64,000 bases of DNA, from contig OZ024890.1 in NCBI GenBank assembly GCA_964017195.1, forward strand, positions 48,264,093 through 48,328,092. The letters run 5' to 3'. This DNA comes from Siderastrea radians (taxonomy: Eukaryota > Cnidaria > Anthozoa > Scleractinia > Rhizangiidae). Shown in pieces: positions 45,641 through 58,638 of the stretch. Both the position numbers and the translations under genes were made by a program. The notes under the pieces were generated by a model. The model was not told the origin of the DNA and did not search any database. It was given only the letters and a program-made list of their open reading frames with translations. Position 1 is the first letter of the stretch. Each line of letters opens with the position of its first letter.

Positions 45641-46244
45641 GGTTTAAACCTATTTTATCCCAAAAGCTTGAAGGCTCCTAGAAAAGACAAGGTTTGCAAT
45701 TATTATTTAGCTTTTGTTAATTGATTATGTGATTGTTTATTCTGGAAATGGGACGTAAAAAAAAAAAAAACACCGAGGAGTTTTTGACGGTTGACACTAC
45801 AGTATTTAGCTTATGATGATCTCATTATTTCTCATAAGAAACAAAAAAAATTATTAGTCAAACGTTCAACTTCTCTATCTTTGACAGATTGCTTATCACG
45901 CTTTTCTTATGTCAGATCTGTTCAGAAAAAAATTAGGCGTTAATCTTTATGCGTGAGGGCAGTGTTATTATCGTTTCATTCAGTCAAATAGTTTAACCCG
46001 TCGTGTCAGCACTTGTTGCAAAAGAGAAACATATGTTTTCTGTTACGGACATAGGAAAACTGCAGTCAGCATGTGAGACAGCTTTTCATCCTAATCATAA
46101 GACCTATGCTGATGTACACTAAAGTAATTACCCTACGACGATTATCATTTCTCATAATAAACAGAAAAGGTTATGAATCAAACTTACAACTGTTCTAACT
46201 TTGACGGATTGACAAATATGTCAGTAGGTAGGAATTCTTCCCCC

Positions 46245-46293
<49 letters not shown>

Positions 46294-47070
46294 TGAAAAA
46301 TAGATACAACTTATAACATATCAATAAACTTACAAGATTCGCAGGTTGGTCAGCTGGGCGAATACTGGTTCCGGGAGTTTAACTATTTGGTTTTCTTCAA
46401 GTCTCCTTTTAAAGACAAGGTTTGCGGTTAGTATTTAGCTTATGTTAATTGATTATGTGATTGTTTATGCTGGAAATGTGTCGTAAAATAAAATCCACCG
46501 AGGCATTTTTGATGGTTGACACAACAGCATTTAGCTTATGAAGTTCTCATTATTTCTCAGAATAAACAAAAAAAAAGCAATTATTAGTCAAACGTTCAAC
46601 TTCTCTATCCATCCTAGACAGATCGCTTATCACGCTTTTCTTATGTCAGATCTTAAAAAAAAATAGACGTTAATCTTTATTCATGAGGGCAGTGTAATGA
46701 TCGTTTCACTCAGCCAAATAGTTTAACCCGTCGTGTCAGCACTTGTTGCAAAAGCGAAACATACGTTTTCTGTTACGGACATAGGAAAACCGCAGTCAGC
46801 ATGTGAGACAGCTTTTCATCCTAATCATAAAACCTATGCTGATGTACACTATAGTAATTACCCTACGATGATTATCATTTCTCATAATAAACAGAAAAGG
46901 TTAATATATAGATTTAGCCAAGCCTAAAAGCGGAGCCCCCTTTTTGTTTTGTTTGTTTGTTTGTTTTTTCTTTTTTGCTGGCAGTTATTAATTTGTGAAA
47001 CTACTCTCATTCAAGTCGTTAAATTAAAAAAACAAAAAAGAAACGAAAAAACAAAAGAAAAAATTTCCAC

Positions 47071-47400
47071 TCTCGCTGGAAGCCGAACCTGGATCGCCGG
47101 CGTATGAAGCCCGATATTAGTCCACTTGGCCATGAGCGTTTTACGACATATTAGAGTTAATTTTAGTACTTATTTCTTTCTTCGTGACAAGCTGCCTATC
47201 AGCATGAAAATGCTGGTGTTTTTCCTGGCAAAGTGTGTTCAGAACGCCGTAAAAACCATGGTTGTGGACAGAAAAAACCAAAAAGCACTAGCTCTGCTAT
47301 ATTTGGCGTCGAAACCGCTGCGAAAAGCTGCGAACTCAAGCGGTGTGCCGACCGAGTTCGAACAGAACCGACAAGGCAAATTTGAACTTTTCGCCTGAAC
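47071..47400. repeat. Composite tRNA-like repeat, first array copy
   Basis: 47071-47138 on the minus strand resembles a tRNA: GGCCAAGTGGACTAATATC, GGGCTTCATACGCC, then CAGGTTCGGCTTCCAG as T arm. Pairing is imperfect. 47220-47345 downstream matches 5549-5720 inverted. The overlapping 90-codon frame is not a gene. Confidence 0.55.
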
Positions 47401-47599
47401 TTTATCGCCTAATTTTTTTCGCCTAAATTCAACTCTTCCCCTTCCACCAAAAAGGCAACTGAGTATTCTTTTGAACTTTTTTTTCCATTAACAAATTTGT
47501 TTTTGACTTGTGTTGTCTTTGCTAGTTTTGCTACAACGCGGGTCAACATGGGATTTCGCGCCAAAAACACATGGGATTCAGCACAAGATTATATCCACT

Positions 47600-47774
47600 G
47601 TATGAAGTGTATTGGTTATCCTGTGGTGCGGACGCACGGACGTACGTACGTACGGGCGGACGGAGGGACGGTCACGTGACTATTACGTCACTACCAAAAT
47701 TTCTTGGTTTGATAGGTTACCAAATTTCCTTAACAATGGAGCTCCGCTGACGCACTAGCGCGCTGGCTCCGCTA
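47600..47774 (-). repeat. Inverted partial copy of the GCGGAGCC repeat head
   Basis: On the minus strand it reads TAGCGGAGCCAGCGCGCTAG through AATTTGGTAACCTATCAAAC, GTGACGTAATAGTCACGTGA and the CGTACGTACG stretch, as at 17471-17600. Confidence 0.7.
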
Positions 47775-48617
47775 TGAATCAAACTTACAACCGTTCTAAC
47801 TTTGACGGATTGACAAATATGTCAGTAGGTAGGAATTCTTCCCCCCACCCCCCCCCTCTCTCTCTCTCTCTCTCTGATTGAAAAATAGATACAACTTATA
47901 ACATATCAATAAACTTACAAGATTCGCAGGTTGGTCAGCTGGGCGAATACTGGTTCCGGGAGTTTAACTATTTGGTTTTCTTCAAGTCTCCTTTAAAAGA
48001 CAAGGTTTGCGGTTAGTATTTAGCTTTTGTTAATTGATTATGTGATTGTTTATGCTGGAAATGTGTCGTAAAATAAAATCCACCGAGGCATTTTTGATGG
48101 TTGACACAACAGCATTTAGCTTATGAAGATCTCATTATTTCTCAGAATAAACAAAAAAAAAGCAATTATTAGTCAAACGTTCAACTTCTCTATCCATCCT
48201 AGACAGATCGCTTATCACGCTTTTCTTATGTCAGATCTTTGAGGGCAGTGTAATGATCGTTTCTCTCAGCCAAATAGTTTAACCCGTCGTGTCAGCACTT
48301 GTTGCAAAAGAGAAACATACGTTTTCTGTTACGGACATAGGAAAACTGCAGTCAGCTTGTGAGACAGCTTTTCATCCTAATCATAAAACCTATGCTGATG
48401 TACACTAAAGTAATTACCTTACGATGATTATCATTTCTCATAATAAACAGAAAAGGTTAATATATAGATTTAGCCAAGCCTAAAAGCGGAGCCCCCCTTT
48501 TTGTTTTGTTTGTTTGTTTGTTTGTTTGTTTTTTTTGCTGGCAGTTATTAATTTGTGAAACTACTCTCACTCAAGTCGTTAAATTAAAAAAACAAAAAAC
48601 AAAAGAAAAAATTTCCA

Positions 48618-48685
48618 CTCTCGCTGGGAGCCGAACCCGGATCGTCGGCGTATGAAGCCCGATATTAGTCCACTTGGCCATGAGC
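48618..48685 (-). repeat. tRNA-like segment, second array copy
   Basis: Duplicate of 47071-47138 with a better T arm (CCGGGTTCGGCTCCCAG). It lacks a clean anticodon stem and duplicates with the array, so it is scored as repeat and not as a tRNA gene. Confidence 0.55.
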
Positions 48686-49163
48686 GTTTTACGACATATT
48701 AGAGTCAATTTTAGTACTTATTTGTTTCTTCGTGACAAGCTGCCTATTATTTCTCAGAATAAACCAAAAAAAAAGCAATTATTAGTCAAACGTTCAACTT
48801 CTCTATCCATCCTAGACAGATCGCTTATCACGCTTTTCTTATGTCAGATCTTAAAAAAAATAGACGTTAATCTTTATTTATGAGGGCAGTGTAATGATCG
48901 TTTCACTCAGCCAAATAGTTTAACCCGTCGTGTCACCAATTACTTCAAAGGAGAAACAAAAGTTTTCTGTTATGGACATAGAAAACCCGCAGTCAGCATA
49001 TGAGAGAGCTTTTTATGCCAATCATAAAACCTACGCTGATTTACACTAAGCAATTACGTCCCTACGATGATTATCATTTCTCATAATAAAAAGAGGTTAT
49101 GAATCAAAGTTACAACCGTTATAACTTTGACAGATTGAAGAATATGTCAGTAGGTAGGAATTC

Positions 49164-49166
<3 letters not shown>

Positions 49167-49231
<65 letters not shown>
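49167..49231 (+). repeat. (CT)n microsatellite at the left edge of the 4.6-kb duplication
   Basis: About 32 CT repeats; encodes only a polyRE frame on the minus strand. Confidence 0.95.
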
Positions 49232-49234
<3 letters not shown>

Positions 49235-52200
49235 GAAGAAAAGTCGGGCACTTTTGTAACTTTTGTCTCTCTTGATGATAGCTATGCTTAGATCTTTGCA
49301 GAAAAAACTAAATAAAATCATGGGAATACTTACTGCTGTAAACCCACTGCATGCAAGTAGTCAGTTAATATCACACAAATCTGCATGTATTAGGCTCTGA
49401 TGTGTCCTCGAGAGGTTACGAAAGTGCCCTATGTTGTGGTAACTGTTTGTTTAAAAGCAATAAAATCCATTTCTGTGCTAAATTGTAGCTATTGCCTTAC
49501 CATTTATGCGCCAAACGATTCTCTCAATTACCACAGCACTTTAAATCTGAGTTATTTTGGCTCACAAAAATCTGCCGTGTATGTGTTTGACTTTTCATGT
49601 CCATGAAAAGAATCACGATTCGGAAAAAGCCCGTTTTTTTACATCACGAATTTGAACAAATGAGTTTGACAATTTAAGTCGGTCAATCGCGCTATAATTT
49701 TAGGGGAAGTTGAAGCTATCTTTTGCCGATGCAACAAAGAAAACTTGGAGTGAATCAGATAAACCCTTATTTTTTTATGGAGATTTCAAGTTACTAATGT
49801 CAAAAAAGCGGCGATGTTACAAAAGTTCCCTATTTGCTAGAAGTTCCAGAAGGTGGTTTCACAATAATTTCTTGAGAGATTGTAAAGTTTAATGCAATCA
49901 AGTTAAACTTTAGTATAACAGAAAGAGTTGACCAAAAATTGAACTTTGTCCTAAAAAAGGAAGAGGAGTTAGAGCTGTGAAAATGTATTTATTCTACTTT
50001 GGCGCTTTTCGCGGTAATGGCGGTAAGGGTGTATGGTTGCAGGTACTGTATATACGGCTCAATGTATCGTTGAATTATAGTAAAAACGAGTAATACTAAT
50101 TGTGTAATATACAACTGACTGCCTGTGAGCTATTCTGTTGCTTAGAAACATTTCCAAAGCAATGCACAAAACGGTGAAGTTTTATACAGTACCCGAGACA
50201 AACATCGTTTTGTCGTACAAGAAAGAGAGCGTAGCTCCTGGACAACTTCAAATAAAATATTGCAGAGGAGTGCATTTAGTAGTAAAAGTATTTACGAAGA
50301 ACGTGTACCTTTTACTTCAAGTAAAAAGATGAACAAAAGAATGATAAACAAGATGATGATGATTGAGTATCACCCACTAAACTTGTAGTGCAAGCCTTCA
50401 CGCGGTCTGATTTGTAGCGCAAAGTTAGGACAAGCTTTTGAACTATTTACTGGTCTGCAGGAATCTTTTTACATACTTCTCTGCTTTCATTTGACTTTTT
50501 TAATGTTTTTAACTTATCCTTGATTGATATCTTTGTATATCATTGCGCTTAATTAGCTAGAGGTTCCAAATGGGGTCTTAATGTCAGTGGCTTTAATTTT
50601 TTTTTTTAACTATTGACGTACATTGTAGTGGTGAACGGTATTTTCAAGTTATTTCCCGCCACTCAATATCATCTGTTCAAATAAACGGCAGTAGCAGTTA
50701 AAAGTTGCTAAAAATTCCACTTTTAACGGTTACAGGGTCCACTCTTAATCCTATTCAGCTTGGGCTTTTTTTGTTCCCGAGCTTAAAGGAGGCACAAAAT
50801 GCCGCTTTCTTAACTCCAAGAAAGTTTAAGCTACGACAACGAAACTTCGATAGCACGTCCAAAAATCTTTCTTTTGAAGTTCGCAACATGACCTGATGAC
50901 GTCACATGATGTGGGTAATACGTCATTATTGCCAAAATGACGGCCATCTTGAATCCGTCACCTAAGATTTCATGTCTTTGTCAAAACCTCTGAAAACCAC
51001 CAAAATTGGCCTAAAGGTAATTCAAACCAATAAATGAATGATCAAAATGATCTTAAAATGTAACATATAGCATGAAGCTTTTTTTGAGCGAAGGCGTGAT
51101 CCTTGGAGGCATGGGAAAAGTCATACCCCCAGAGTGGTACAATGGGAGGAGTGGGTGATGGAACCCCTCTTGGGTTTCTTATATGTTACCATGTTTTGAA
51201 AAGATTTTGCCTTTAGTCTGTGATGTGCTCTACAAGATGAGTTATATATTATGGGTTGTGGCGCTGCTGGGGGCCTGTAACGCCACCATCTAGTATTGTA
51301 GAAGTTCTCATAAAAAGGCGGAAATTGCCATTTTTAATGCTAGACAAGTAGAATAGGACATAATTAAGCACTTTGCTTCTTTACCTTTTATCACCTAACA
51401 ACACTCATTTTTATTCAAAAATGGCTTGACCACCTGCTACTTATGACGTCATATCTCGTAACCGTAATAAACGATTCTCACCAAACTCAGGTCAAAATGT
51501 GTGTAAGGGATATGCGTACAGCTACTGAAAATGACAGGTGCTGATGAAGAAACATATTAGGAAAATTCAAGAAAAACCTTATAAGGGCTGGCACCCCCTC
51601 CACCCCCCCCCCAACCCCCCATCCCTTGTACTTCCGAGGTTAAGAATTGTGAGGACAAAAATTGAATCCAACTCCGAGAGTATTAAAGCCTTGACACGAA
51701 AATCTCGAGGGTGATATAGGTGTCCCAAAACGTTTCCTTTGAGGTCCAATAACAACATTTGATGACGTCACCTGACGTAATTCCTTACTTTTTCTAAAAC
51801 CTTAAGAAACCATTAATATTGGTCAGTAGCCATTGAAAAGCAACATAAGAAGACTCAAATGGTGTAAAAATGTAAAAGTTAGCGAAGTGGAAATAGAATT
51901 TTTTCATTTAGAACAGTAAAACTTAAAATTGTGAAAAAGCACCTGTCAAAATATGGTTGCCATGGCAACAACAAATTGGATGAACAAGGACATGTCACAC
52001 CTAATTGTTTCTAGATAAATTTTAGGGAAAGTAACACAGTTTGGTGGCTTTTGCTTGCATATTACAAAGTTATTAGCGTTCAAATTGAGCGCGGGCACTT
52101 TGTTCTCCCCACCTCCCAAGCTAAATAGGGTTTAAAGCCATCAGCTGTAAGACTGTTACCCGATCTATACCGTTACATAGGCGTCCAAGAAAAGTCCTTG

Positions 52201-53860
52201 CCTATTTAGCTACACGCAGGGTAGGGAAGTGATTAGTTACAAATTACTGAGAAAAGTCACTTAAGAACCTTATAGGAGCCACTACTTGTTAGCTGGCCAT
52301 AAGTTCCAAGAAGTCTTTTATCCTTCATCTTTTGAATTAATAGGTTGCTGAGATGAAAAGCGTAGTTGAGATTGGATAAGGGTCTATTTTATGCCACATG
52401 AACGTTAAAATTCCATAGCAATTTGTGGGCTACGCAATAAGAGCGCAAGGTGAACACTGCCTTACCAGAACGCGGGATAGAATAAAATTACAAGTAAATT
52501 TATTGATTTTCTCCTGAGGATTTTGAAAACCAATTTGCAACGTTTCTTGACTATAATAACTTATAATTACAGTGAAGAAAAAAATAAAATTAAAATAAGA
52601 AAAATTTGATTTACATAAAAAAAAACTAACGTGCGCATAAATCAAATTGCGAGGCATCTTGTGCGAGGGCAACCCTACACTTCACACCTGCGACTAATTA
52701 TTACGCCAGGTGTTAAGGCTGTGAATACTACACCTCAAGGTAAAAAAAGCTCTGGAAGTACACAGGAGCTAGGCCGTTCAAACATTTTTGTACATAAACG
52801 TCGCATGTCTTAGTTACAGTTGGTGTGAGATAGAAAACACAGGTAGATGTTTCTGTTATTTCTTTTCCAACCTATCACCGGCCCGTAACAATCACAAATC
52901 TTAAATTTCACTTCTTGTTCCTGCCTTTTCTTAAGTGTTGTATTATTTGTCAGAAGGCTTTCTCCCTTCCACAGAATCCACTGACACCTAGTGATACCCA
53001 AACCAGCTCGCATGTTCTTTATGTTTTTCTAATTATATGATGTTCTTTTAATTGTTGTAATAACCCAAAAACCCTTTTAGTTTTCCCTATTTTCAGTTTT
53101 TGATTTTTGTGTAACAACACTTACATTTGTTGGAACAAGACGGTTCTTTTCTTATGTAAAATGACCGTTCATTGCACCTTGCTTTTAGAGCAAAACATTG
53201 ACTAAAAGGTAGTTTAAATTGAGGGTTTATGTTTGCATTAATTGAGTTCCAACAAATGTCGTAGTCGCAGTTTCAACTAAATGCAGTATACCTAAATGCA
53301 GTATCATGGAAAAAGATTGGAAAATTATTTTTTATTCGGGAAAGGGATAGAGCTCCTTAGTGGGTATAATCTATATGAATTCTGCCAGCATGAAAAAGTT
53401 TTGTCATATCTTTGACATGCAGCTTAGGCTTGGCAAAAACTAAAAAAAAAAACTGACTGGTTGGTAAATAGTATGGACAAACGTGTGGAATTTTGCCGCT
53501 TAAATTCCGTACGGACGCTGAAGGTGATCCAGCTGGTTTTGTTAAGAAATCGTTAACAGCGGGTTGTAACGATGTATTTTGACTAAATCAACCATGAGAT
53601 TTGACTATTGGAACAATCCCCATTTTTCTAGGTTGATTAAATAGGTGACTGTTCGACACTGTCCCTACACTCGTTACTAAAGTTCCCTGTTTCTACGTTA
53701 CAAAAGTTCCTTGCCGTTACCAAAGTTCCCTGTCGTTACAAAAGTTCCCCATTAATCGTTACAAAAGTTCCCTTTTTTCGTTACAAAAGTTCCCGACGTT
53801 ACAAAAGTTCCCTTTTTTCGTTACGAAAGTTCCCTTTTTTCGTTACAAAAGTGCCCTTTC
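49232..53860 (+). repeat. 4.6-kb duplicated unit, copy 1
   Basis: Begins CCAGAAGAAAAGTCGGGCAC and ends with the GTTACAAAAGTTCCC array. It aligns with 53951-58804 throughout by repeated landmarks. It contains three full TGACGTCA palindromes (50897, 51444, 51763). Frames of 60-70 codons recur in both copies only because the DNA is duplicated. No splice-consistent gene found. Confidence 0.9.
53672..53858 (+). repeat. GTTACAAAAGTTCCC minisatellite, copy 1
   Basis: About nine units of CGTTACAAAAGTTCCC with 1-9 bp spacers such as TTTTTT. Single outliers of the same motif occur at 49417 and 49816, and an inverted GGCACTTTTGTAACTTTTG at about 49248. Confidence 0.85.
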
Positions 53861-53864
53861 CTCT

Positions 53865-53937
<73 letters not shown>

Positions 53938-53950
53938 TGTCTCTCTCTCT
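53861..53950 (+). repeat. (CT)n microsatellite between the duplicated units
   Basis: CT repeats with two GTCTCT interruptions. Confidence 0.95.
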
Positions 53951-56900
53951 CCAGAAGAAAAGTCAGGCACTTTTGTAACTTTTGTCTCTCTTGATGATAG
54001 CTATGCTTAGATCTTTGCAGAAAAAACTAAATAAAATCATGGGAATACTTACTGCTGTAAACCCACTGCATGCAAGTAGTCTCTTAATACCACACAAATC
54101 TGCATGTATTAGGCTCTGATGTGTCCTCGAGAGGTTACAAAAGTGCCCTATGTTGTGGTAACTGTTTGTTTAAAAGCAATAAAATCCATTTTTGTGCTAA
54201 ATTGTAGCTACTGCCTTACCATTTATGCACCAAACGATTCTCTCAATTACCACAACACTTTAAATCTGAGTTATTTTGGCTCACAAAAATCTGCCGTGTA
54301 TGTGTTTGACTTTTCATGTCCATGAAAAGAATCACGATTCGGAAAAAGCCCGTTTTTTACATCACGAATTTGAACAAATGAGTTTGACAATTTAAGTCGG
54401 TCAATCACGCTATAATTTTAGGGAAAGTTGAAACTATCTTTTGCCAATGCAACAAAGAAAACTTGGAGTGAATCAGATAAATCCTTATTTTTTTTATGGA
54501 GATTTCAAGTTACTAATGTCAAAAAAGCGGCGATGTTACAAAAGTTCCCTATTTGCTAGAAGTTCCAGAAGGTGGTTTCACAATAATTTCTTGAGAGATT
54601 GTGAAGTTTAATGCAATCAAATTAAACTTTAGTATGACAGAAATAGTTGACCAAAAATTGAACTTTGTCCTAAAAAAGGAAGAGGAGTTAGAGCTGTGGA
54701 AATGTATTTATTCTACTTTGGCGCTTTTCGCGGTAATGGCGGTAAGGGTGTATGGTCGCAGGAATTGTATATACGACTCAATATATCGCTGAATTATAGT
54801 AAAAACGAGTAATACTAATTGTGCAATATACAACTGACTGCCTGTGAGCTATTCTGTTGCTTAGAAACATTTCCAAAGCAATGCACAAAACGGTGAAGTT
54901 TTATACAGTACCCGAGACAACTATCATTTTGTCGCACGAGGAAGAGGGCGTAGCTCCGGGACAACTTCAAATAAAACATTGCAGAGGGGTGCATTTAGTA
55001 GCAAAAGTATTTATGAAGAAAATGTACCTTTTACTTCAAGTAAAAAGAAGATGAACAAAAGAATGATAAACAAGATGATGATGATTGAGTATCACCCACT
55101 AAACTTGTAGTTCAAGCCTTTACGCGGTCTTATTTGTAGCGCAGAGTTAGGACAAGCTTTTGAACTATTTACTGGTCTGCAGGAAACGTTGTACATACTT
55201 CTCTGCTTTCGTTTGACTTTTTTTAATGTTTTTAACTTATCCTTGATTGATATCTTTGTATTCCAAATGGGGTCTTAATGTCAGTTGCTTTATGTACTTT
55301 GTAGTGGTAAACGGTATTTTCAAGTTATTTCGCGCCATTCAATATCATCTGTTCAAATAAACGGCAGTAACAGTTAAAAGTTGCTAAAAATTCCATTTTA
55401 ACTGTTACAGGGTCCACTCTTAATCCTATTCAGCTTGGGCTTTTTTTGTTCCCGAGCTTGGAGGAGGCACAAAATACCGCCTTCTTGACTCCAAGAAAAT
55501 TTTAGCTACGACAACGAAACTTCGATAGCACGTCCAAAAATTTTTCTTTTGAAGTTCGCAACATGACCTGATGACGTCACATGATGTGAGTATTACTTCA
55601 TTATTGCCAAAATGGTGGCCATCTTGAATCTGTCATCTAAGATTTCATGTTTTTGTCAAAACCTCTGAAAACCACCAAAAAGTAAAAGTAATTCAAACGT
55701 AATTCAAACCAAAGTAATTCAAACCAATAAATGAATAATCAAAATGATCTTAAAATGTAACATATAGCACAATTAAGCTTAAAATTTTCCTTTTCTACCC
55801 CTTTAGCTGAAGCTTTTTTCGAGCAAAGTCGTGACCCTCGGACGCACAGGAAAAGTCATACCCCCAGAGTGGTCAATGGGAGGAGGGGGGGTGATGGAAC
55901 CCCTCTTGGGTTTCTTATATGTTACGATGTTTTGAAAAGATTTTGCCTTTAGTCTGTGATGTGCTCTACAAGATGAGGTATATATTATGGGTTGTGGCGC
56001 TGCTGGGGGCCTGTGACGCCACCATCTAGTATTGTAGAAGTTCTCATAAAAAGGCGGAAATTGCCATTTTTAATTTTAGACTAGTAGAATTTGACATAAT
56101 TAAGCACTTTACTTCTTTATCTTTTATCACCTAACAACACGCATTTTTACTCAAAAATGGCCTGACCACCTGCTCCTGCTACTTATGACGTCATATCTCG
56201 TAACCGTAGTAAACGATTCGCACCAAACTTAGGTCAAAATGTGTCTAAGGGATATGCGTACAGCTACAGAAAATGGCAGGTGCTGATGAAGAATCATATT
56301 AGAAAAATTCAAGAAAAACCTTATGGGGGCCGGACGTACATTCCTTGTACGTCCGAGGTTAAGAATTGTGAGGACAAAAATTGAATCCAACTCCGAGAGT
56401 ATTAACGCCTTGTCAAGAAAATGTCAAGGGTGACATAGGTGTCCCAAAACGTTTCCTTTGAGGTCCAATAACAACATTTGATGACGTCACCTGACGTAAT
56501 TTCTTGCTTTTTCCAAAACCTTGAGAAAACATTAACATTTCATAATAACCATTGAAAAGCAACATAAGAAGACTCAAATGGTGTAAAACTGTAACTTAAA
56601 ATTGTGAAAAAGCACCTGTCAAAATATGGTTGCCATGGCAACACCAAATTAGTGGAACAGGGACATGTCACACCAAATTATTTTTTAGATACATTTTAGG
56701 GAAAGTAACACAGTTTGGTGGCTTTTGCTTGCATATTACAAAGTTATTAAGGTTCAAATTGAGCGCGGGCACTTTGTTCTCTCCACCTCCCAAGCTAAAT
56801 AGGGTTTAAAGCCATCAGCTGTAAGACTGTTACCCGGTCTATACCGTTACATAGGCGACCAAGAAAAGTCCTTGCCTATTTAGCTACACGCAGGGTAGGG

Positions 56901-58289
56901 AAGTGATTAGTTACAAATTACTAAGGAAAGTCACTTAAGAACCTTATAGGAGCCACTTAACTTGCTAGTTGGCCATAAGTTCCAAGAAGTCTTTTATCCT
57001 TCATCTTTTGAATTAATAGGTTGCTGAGATGAAAAGCGTCGTTGAGATTGGATAAACGTCTATTTTATGCCACATGAACGTTGAAGTTCCATAGCAATTT
57101 GTGGGCCTACGCAATAAGAGCGCAACGTGAATACTGCCTTACCCGAACGCGGGATAGAATAGAATTACAAGTACATTTCTTGATTTTCCCCTGAGGATTT
57201 TGAAAACCAATTTGCAACGTTTCTTGATAGTAATAAGTTATATTTACAGTGAAGAAAAAAATTAAAATTATGAATGATTTACATAAAAAATGAAAAAAAA
57301 AAAAAAACTAACGTGCGCATAAATCAAATTGCGAGGCATCTTGTGCGAGAGTAACCCTGCACTTGGGACCTGCGACTAATTATTACGCCAGGTGTTAAGG
57401 CTGTGAATACTACACCTCAAGGTAAACAAGCTCTGGAAGTACACAGGAGCTAGACCGTTCAAACATTTTTATACATAAACGTCGCATGTCTTAGATACAG
57501 TTGGTGTGAGATAGAAAACACCGGTAGGCGTTTGTGTTATTTCTTTTCCAACCTAACACCGGCCCGTAACAAGCACAAATCTTAAATTTCACTTTTTTGG
57601 TCTTGCCTTTTCTTAAGTGTTGTATTACTTTTCATGGCATGTCAGAAGGCTTTCTCCCTTCCACAGAATCCACTGACACCTAGCGATACCTAAACCAGCT
57701 CGCTTGTTCTTTATGTTTACTAATTATATGATGTTCTTTAAATTCTTGTAACAACCCAAAACCTTTTAATTTTCCTTATTTTCAGTTTTTGATTTTTGTG
57801 CAACAACACTACATTTGTTGGACCAAGACGGTTCTTTTCTTATGTAAAATGACCGTTCATTGCATCTTGCTTTTAGAGCCAAAAATTGATTAAAATATAG
57901 TTTAAATTGAGGGTTTATGTGTTCATTGAGTTCCAACAGATGTCGTAGTCGCAGATTCAACTAAGTGCAGTATACCGGTCATTTCAGGTTATCCGACCTG
58001 GAAAAAGATGGGAATTTTTTTGTCTGGAAAAGGGATAGAGCTCCTTAGTAGGTATTATGTATATGAATTCTGCCTGCATGGACAAACATTTTGTCATATT
58101 TTTGACAGCTTAGGCTTGGCAAAAATTAAAAAAAAAAATGGTTGGTAAATAGTGCGGACTAACGTGTGGAATTTTGTCGCTTAAATTCCGTACGGATGCT
58201 GAGGGTGATCCAGCTTGTTTTGTTAAGAAATCGTTAACAGAAGGTTGTAACTATGTATTTTGACGAAATCAACAAAGAGATTTGACTAT

Positions 58290-58564
58290 GAAATTATGAA
58301 GATATGAAATTCGTATATTTGAACTGCGGAATAAAGAAATAAATGTAAAGAAGATCCTCGCAGTTATTAACGCAACTTATGCAGTTGCGAAAAGAAAGCC
58401 TGAAAAAATCAGGCTTGCCGGGATTCGAACCCTGACCTCTGCGATACCGGTGCAGCGCTCTAACCAATTGAGCTAACAAGCCAACTGGGAGCTGGTCATT
58501 AAATTGCTTCGTAATATACCCGGGAAAGATGAAGATGAAATTATGAATATATGAAATTCATATT
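58290..58564 (-). mobile_element. 275-bp tRNA-derived SINE-like insertion
   Basis: Copy 1 reads GATTTGACTATTGGAACAAT at 53600, so the element is inserted exactly between TAT and TGGAAC. The insert is bounded by near-identical direct repeats, GAAATTATGAAGATATGAA at the left and GAAATTATGAATATATGAA at the right. Inside is a tRNA-like head on the minus strand and a body ending AAATGTAAAGAAGATCCTCG on the other side. Confidence 0.8.
58412..58482 (-). tRNA. tRNA-like sequence, GGT anticodon (Thr-like), probably a SINE head
   Basis: 71 nt fold as a cloverleaf: acceptor GGCTTGT, D arm GCTC/GAGC, anticodon arm with loop CCGGTAT (anticodon GGT), T arm GGGTTCGAATCCC. A and B boxes are near perfect. 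Position 33 is C where tRNAs have U, and one anticodon-stem pair is A-C, both against a functional tRNA-Thr. It is followed by AAGCCTGA/TCAGGCTT around a T run, a good Pol III stop. Its place in an insertion argues for a mobile tRNA-like unit. Confidence 0.5.
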
Positions 58565-58638
58565 GGAACAATCCCCATTTTTCTAGGTTGATTAAAGAGG
58601 TGATTAAAGAGGTGACTGTGCGACACTGTCCCTACACT

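Larger units (their letters stand above)
45641..49166 (+). repeat. Tandem array, ~1.6-kb unit, near-identical first and second copies
   Basis: 46175-47775 is followed at 47776-48748 by a nearly identical but shorter copy, and 48749-49166 starts a third. Shared blocks: GGTTGGTCAGCTGGGCGAAT, TTTAACCCGTCGTGTCAGCA, AGCCTAAAAGCGGAGCCCCC. 45641-46174 is an older divergent unit. Poly-C followed by (CT)n lies at 46240-46290 and 47842-47876. No genes. Confidence 0.75.

Noticed and set aside
49097..49321. PolyRE protein on the minus strand
   Set aside because: Translation of the (CT)n microsatellite.
49400..55054. Pairs of similar 60-70 codon frames (e.g. 49400-49606 and 54119-54325; 50138-50332 and 54857-55054) as conserved small genes
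   Set aside because: They are similar only because the whole 4.6-kb unit is duplicated; amino-acid-changing differences are common and no domain or splice context is seen.
58412..58482. Functional tRNA-Thr gene
   Set aside because: C at position 33 and an A-C pair in the anticodon stem, and location within an insertion absent from the paralogous copy.
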